Below, piece after piece: positions 21,970 to 23,592 of a stretch of 23,592 nt of DNA. The notes beneath the pieces were generated by a model that saw only the letters and a program-made list of their open reading frames with translations, made no database searches and was not told where the DNA came from. The DNA is from DATLED01 sp035525495 (GTDB lineage: Bacteria; Actinomycetota; Acidimicrobiia; Acidimicrobiales; CADCTF01): contig DATLED010000034.1 in assembly GCA_035525495.1 (NCBI GenBank), forward strand, positions 1 through 23,592, given 5' to 3'. Numbering within the stretch: position 1 is the first letter of the stretch; the number at the start of each line of letters is the position of its first letter. The position numbers and the translations under genes were made by a program.

Positions 21970-22727
21970 CGGTGCCCGCTGCCGTGATGGAAGGGGCGGA
22001 GCCGTTCTCGGCCGCCGGTTCGAACGGCCAGGGCGTGCTGGTGTGCCACGGCTTCACGGGCAACCCGCAGTCGATGCGGCCGCTGGCCTCGGCCCTTGCT
22101 GCGGCCGGGTACTCGGTCGAGCTGCCGCTGTGGCCGGGCCACGGCACCACGATCGAGGACATGCTCGAGACGGGATGGGCGGACTGGTCGGGCGCCGCAG
22201 AGATCGCCTACTCCGAGCTCGAGAGCCGCTGCGACAAGGTCGTCGTCGCCGGCCTGTCCATGGGCGGGACGATCGCCACGTGGCTGGCGTCGCGCCACCC
22301 GGAGATCGCCGGACTCATCGCCATCAACGCCGCCGTCGAGCCGCCCGGTGAGGCGTTCTTCGATCTCCTCCGCCAGGCGCTCGAGCAGGGCACGACCGTG
22401 ATGCCGGCGATCGGGAACGACGTCGCCGACCCGTCGCAGAAGGAGCTCGCTTACGAGGGGATGCCGGTGGCGCCTCTGCTCACGATGATGGAGGCGCAGG
22501 CCGACCTCGACGCCCGCATCGGCGACATCCGCTGCCCGACGCTGATCTTCACGAGCCGCAACGACCACGTGGTGCCGCCGTCGAACAGCGACCACCTGGC
22601 CGCGCACGTGAACGGCCCGGTCGAGCGGGTCTTCCTCGAGCGGTCCTTCCACGTCGCCACCATCGACTACGACCGTGACGACATCGCCTCGCGGTCGGTC
22701 GAGTTCGCGAACAAGGTGACCGCTTAG
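21966..22727 (+). CDS. alpha/beta hydrolase (carboxylesterase / monoacylglycerol lipase type)
   Basis: This 253-aa serine hydrolase resembles small carboxylesterases such as Est30. The oxyanion region is CHGFTGNPQSMRPLA (27-41). The nucleophile elbow is GLSMGG with S98, the acid is D200 in SRNDHVVPP and the base is H229 in SFHVAT. PLWPGHGTT after strand 4 is also typical. No signal peptide is present, so it acts in the cytosol, probably on acyl esters. The GTG at 21966 is chosen because it overlaps the bridging mini-ORF stop; GTG at 21972 is an alternative with AGAGG 8 nt upstream. Its TAG stop lies in a TAGGCT hexamer before gatC. Confidence 0.9.
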   Translation: MTVPAAVMEGAEPFSAAGSNGQGVLVCHGFTGNPQSMRPLASALAAAGYSVELPLWPGHGTTIEDMLETGWADWSGAAEIAYSELESRCDKVVVAGLSMGGTIATWLASRHPEIAGLIAINAAVEPPGEAFFDLLRQALEQGTTVMPAIGNDVADPSQKELAYEGMPVAPLLTMMEAQADLDARIGDIRCPTLIFTSRNDHVVPPSNSDHLAAHVNGPVERVFLERSFHVATIDYDRDDIASRSVEFANKVTA

Positions 22728-22730
22728 GCT
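22725..22730 (+). promoter_or_regulatory. putative -10 (TAGGCT) of gatC, overlapping the hydrolase stop
   Basis: TAGGCT contains the hydrolase stop codon TAG and ends 10 nt before the gatC ATG, predicting a leader of only about 3 nt. No Shine-Dalgarno sequence precedes the ATG. Confidence 0.35.
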
Positions 22731-22740
22731 TCGGGGCCTC

Positions 22741-23034
22741 ATGGCCACCGAGAAGATCACCCCCGACGACGTCCGCCACGTCGCCAAGCTCGCCCGCTTG
22801 GACGTGACCGACGAGGAGGTCGCGCTGTTCGCGGGACAGCTGGCGGCCGTGCTGGAGCACGCCGAAGACGTGGAGGCGCTCGACACCGCCGGTGTCCCCC
22901 CGACGGCCCATCCGCTCCCGCTCGTCAACGTGTTGCGCGACGACGTTCCCCGCGACGGCGTCGACCGCGACGAGGTCCTGGCCATGGCCCCGGCTTCCGA
23001 GGGCAACCGCTTCCGCGTCCCCCGGATCCTGTGA
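22741..23034 (+). CDS. gatC: Asp-tRNA(Asn)/Glu-tRNA(Gln) amidotransferase subunit C
   Basis: The 97 aa match the GatC family along the full length: ITPDDVRHVAKLARLDVTDEEVALFAGQLAAVLEHAEDVEALDTAGVPPTAHP, then LRDDVPRDGVDRDEVLAMAPASEGNRFRVPRIL. GatC wraps around GatA and stabilises the GatCAB complex, which amidates Glu-tRNA(Gln) and, in many bacteria, Asp-tRNA(Asn). gatA follows on the same strand, but the gap of 118 nt contains a dispersed repeat, unlike the very short gap usual for this pair. Confidence 0.96.
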   Translation: MATEKITPDDVRHVAKLARLDVTDEEVALFAGQLAAVLEHAEDVEALDTAGVPPTAHPLPLVNVLRDDVPRDGVDRDEVLAMAPASEGNRFRVPRIL

Positions 23035-23129
23035 TGTCGGTCTCGCTCTGCGCCCTGATGATGGTTCGCTCCGCAGAGATGCCGCTCCGCTCACGTGCCG
23101 GGCTGCTCGCCGGCGCTCCCGACGCCGGC
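23035..23129 (+). repeat. dispersed intergenic repeat, copy 2
   Basis: This 95-bp copy begins immediately after the gatC stop. It shares the 18-bp left end (23035-23052), TGCCGCTC and the right end of about 33 bp with 18673-18760. Its variable centre forms a different hairpin (CTCTGCG 23046-23052 with CGCAGAG 23072-23078). The right-end hairpin is perfect here (7 bp, loop CTCCCGA). Confidence 0.75.
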
Positions 23130-23152
23130 CTCTCGACCGTCCGAGTGGTTCG

Positions 23153-23592
23153 TTGAGCGCGCTCGAGATCGCGGCGGCGGTGCGTCGGGGAGACCGGACG
23201 GCTCGGTCGGTCGTGGACGAGCACCTCGCGGCGATCGAGGCGCGCGAGGGCGAGATCCACGCCTTCAACCTCGTGCTGGCCGACGAGGCGCGCGCCGAAG
23301 CGGAGGAGCTCGACCGGCGCATCGCCGCGGGCGAGGACCCGGGCCCGTTGGCGGGCGTGGCCGTCGCCCTCAAGGACAACTTGTGCACCCGCGGCATCCC
23401 GACGACGTGTTCGTCCCGGATCCTGGAGGGATGGCGTCCTCCGTACTCCGCCACCGTCGTCGAGCGGCTTCGCGCCGCCGGCGCCATCCCCATCGGCAAG
23501 ACGAACCTCGACGAGTTCGCCATGGGCTCGTCCACCGAGAACAGCGCCTTCGGTCCGACGAGGAACCCGCACGACGTCACGCGGGTGCCGGG
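23153..23592 (+). CDS. gatA: Glu-tRNA(Gln)/Asp-tRNA(Asn) amidotransferase subunit A, N-terminal part
   Basis: The 146 visible residues match GatA, the amidase-signature subunit that releases ammonia from glutamine. They include SALEIAAAVRRGDRTARSVV, the catalytic lysine in VALKDNLCTRGIPTTCSS, and AAGAIPIGKTNLDEFAMGSSTENSAFGPTRNP. The Gly/Ser-rich signature with the cis-Ser and Ser nucleophile should begin just past the window end. The TTG at 23153 gives the expected N-terminus. No in-frame ATG or GTG lies nearby upstream, and no Shine-Dalgarno sequence is clear. The gene is cut by the window edge. Confidence 0.95.
   Translation, partial: MSALEIAAAVRRGDRTARSVVDEHLAAIEAREGEIHAFNLVLADEARAEAEELDRRIAAGEDPGPLAGVAVALKDNLCTRGIPTTCSSRILEGWRPPYSATVVERLRAAGAIPIGKTNLDEFAMGSSTENSAFGPTRNPHDVTRVP

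Noticed and set aside
23145..23156. GTG-GTT-CGT-TGA mini-ORF overlapping the gatA TTG
   Set aside because: Three codons are too short to distinguish from chance.

Overview
The window is chromosomal DNA from a high-GC (roughly 70%) actinobacterium. Gene order (cysteine desulfurase, mnmA, metE-like, ligA, then further on gatC-gatA), frequent GTG/TTG starts, many leaderless genes and the MoxR/DUF58/SpoIIM/RDD cluster all fit Actinobacteria. The divergence of the proteins and the SCP2/TetR/ferredoxin content suggest an Acidimicrobiia-like lineage, but that is inference. I see no rRNA, tRNA, CRISPR, phage or insertion sequence. This is mostly core genome with compact operons.

Layout. (1) 1-176, minus: 5' end of a galT-type gene. 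(2) 254-6685, plus: a six-gene coupled operon: a PaaK-like adenylate-forming protein with eroded motifs, a polytopic membrane protein, DUF4129, DUF4350, a MoxR AAA+ ATPase and DUF58. It meets a minus-strand SpoIIM-family gene tail to tail at a shared CTAG stop, and an RDD protein diverges from that gene. The set resembles an uncharacterised actinobacterial envelope cluster (M. tuberculosis Rv3690-Rv3695, from memory). (3) 8605-10775: iscS-type cysteine desulfurase and mnmA, which act together in tRNA 2-thiouridine synthesis, ended by a 48-bp perfect palindrome. (4) 10856-11740, minus: an unknown membrane protein. (5) 11854-15124: a 61-aa basic-tailed protein, a MetE-barrel protein and ligA. 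(6) 15136-17463: a small anchored protein divergent from a PASTA-domain Ser/Thr kinase, the kinase followed by a 24-bp-stem hairpin. (7) 17588-20303: a short-chain dehydrogenase, a 319-bp repeat-rich intergenic region and a DHA2-type MFS transporter. (8) 20348-21502, minus: tetR and an SCP2-domain gene, with a palindromic operator between tetR and a divergent ferredoxin-hydrolase pair. (9) 22741 to the end: gatC and the 5' part of gatA, separated by a second copy of the intergenic repeat.

The main things to check are: a recurring leaderless -10 rule (TASSST placed 6-7 nt before the start codon), including two mirror-image promoters that overlap by 5 bp; a dispersed intergenic repeat with a conserved hairpin; two very long terminator-like hairpins; mini-ORFs that overlap the starts of downstream genes; the motif-poor ANL protein leading the MoxR operon; and the TetR operator.
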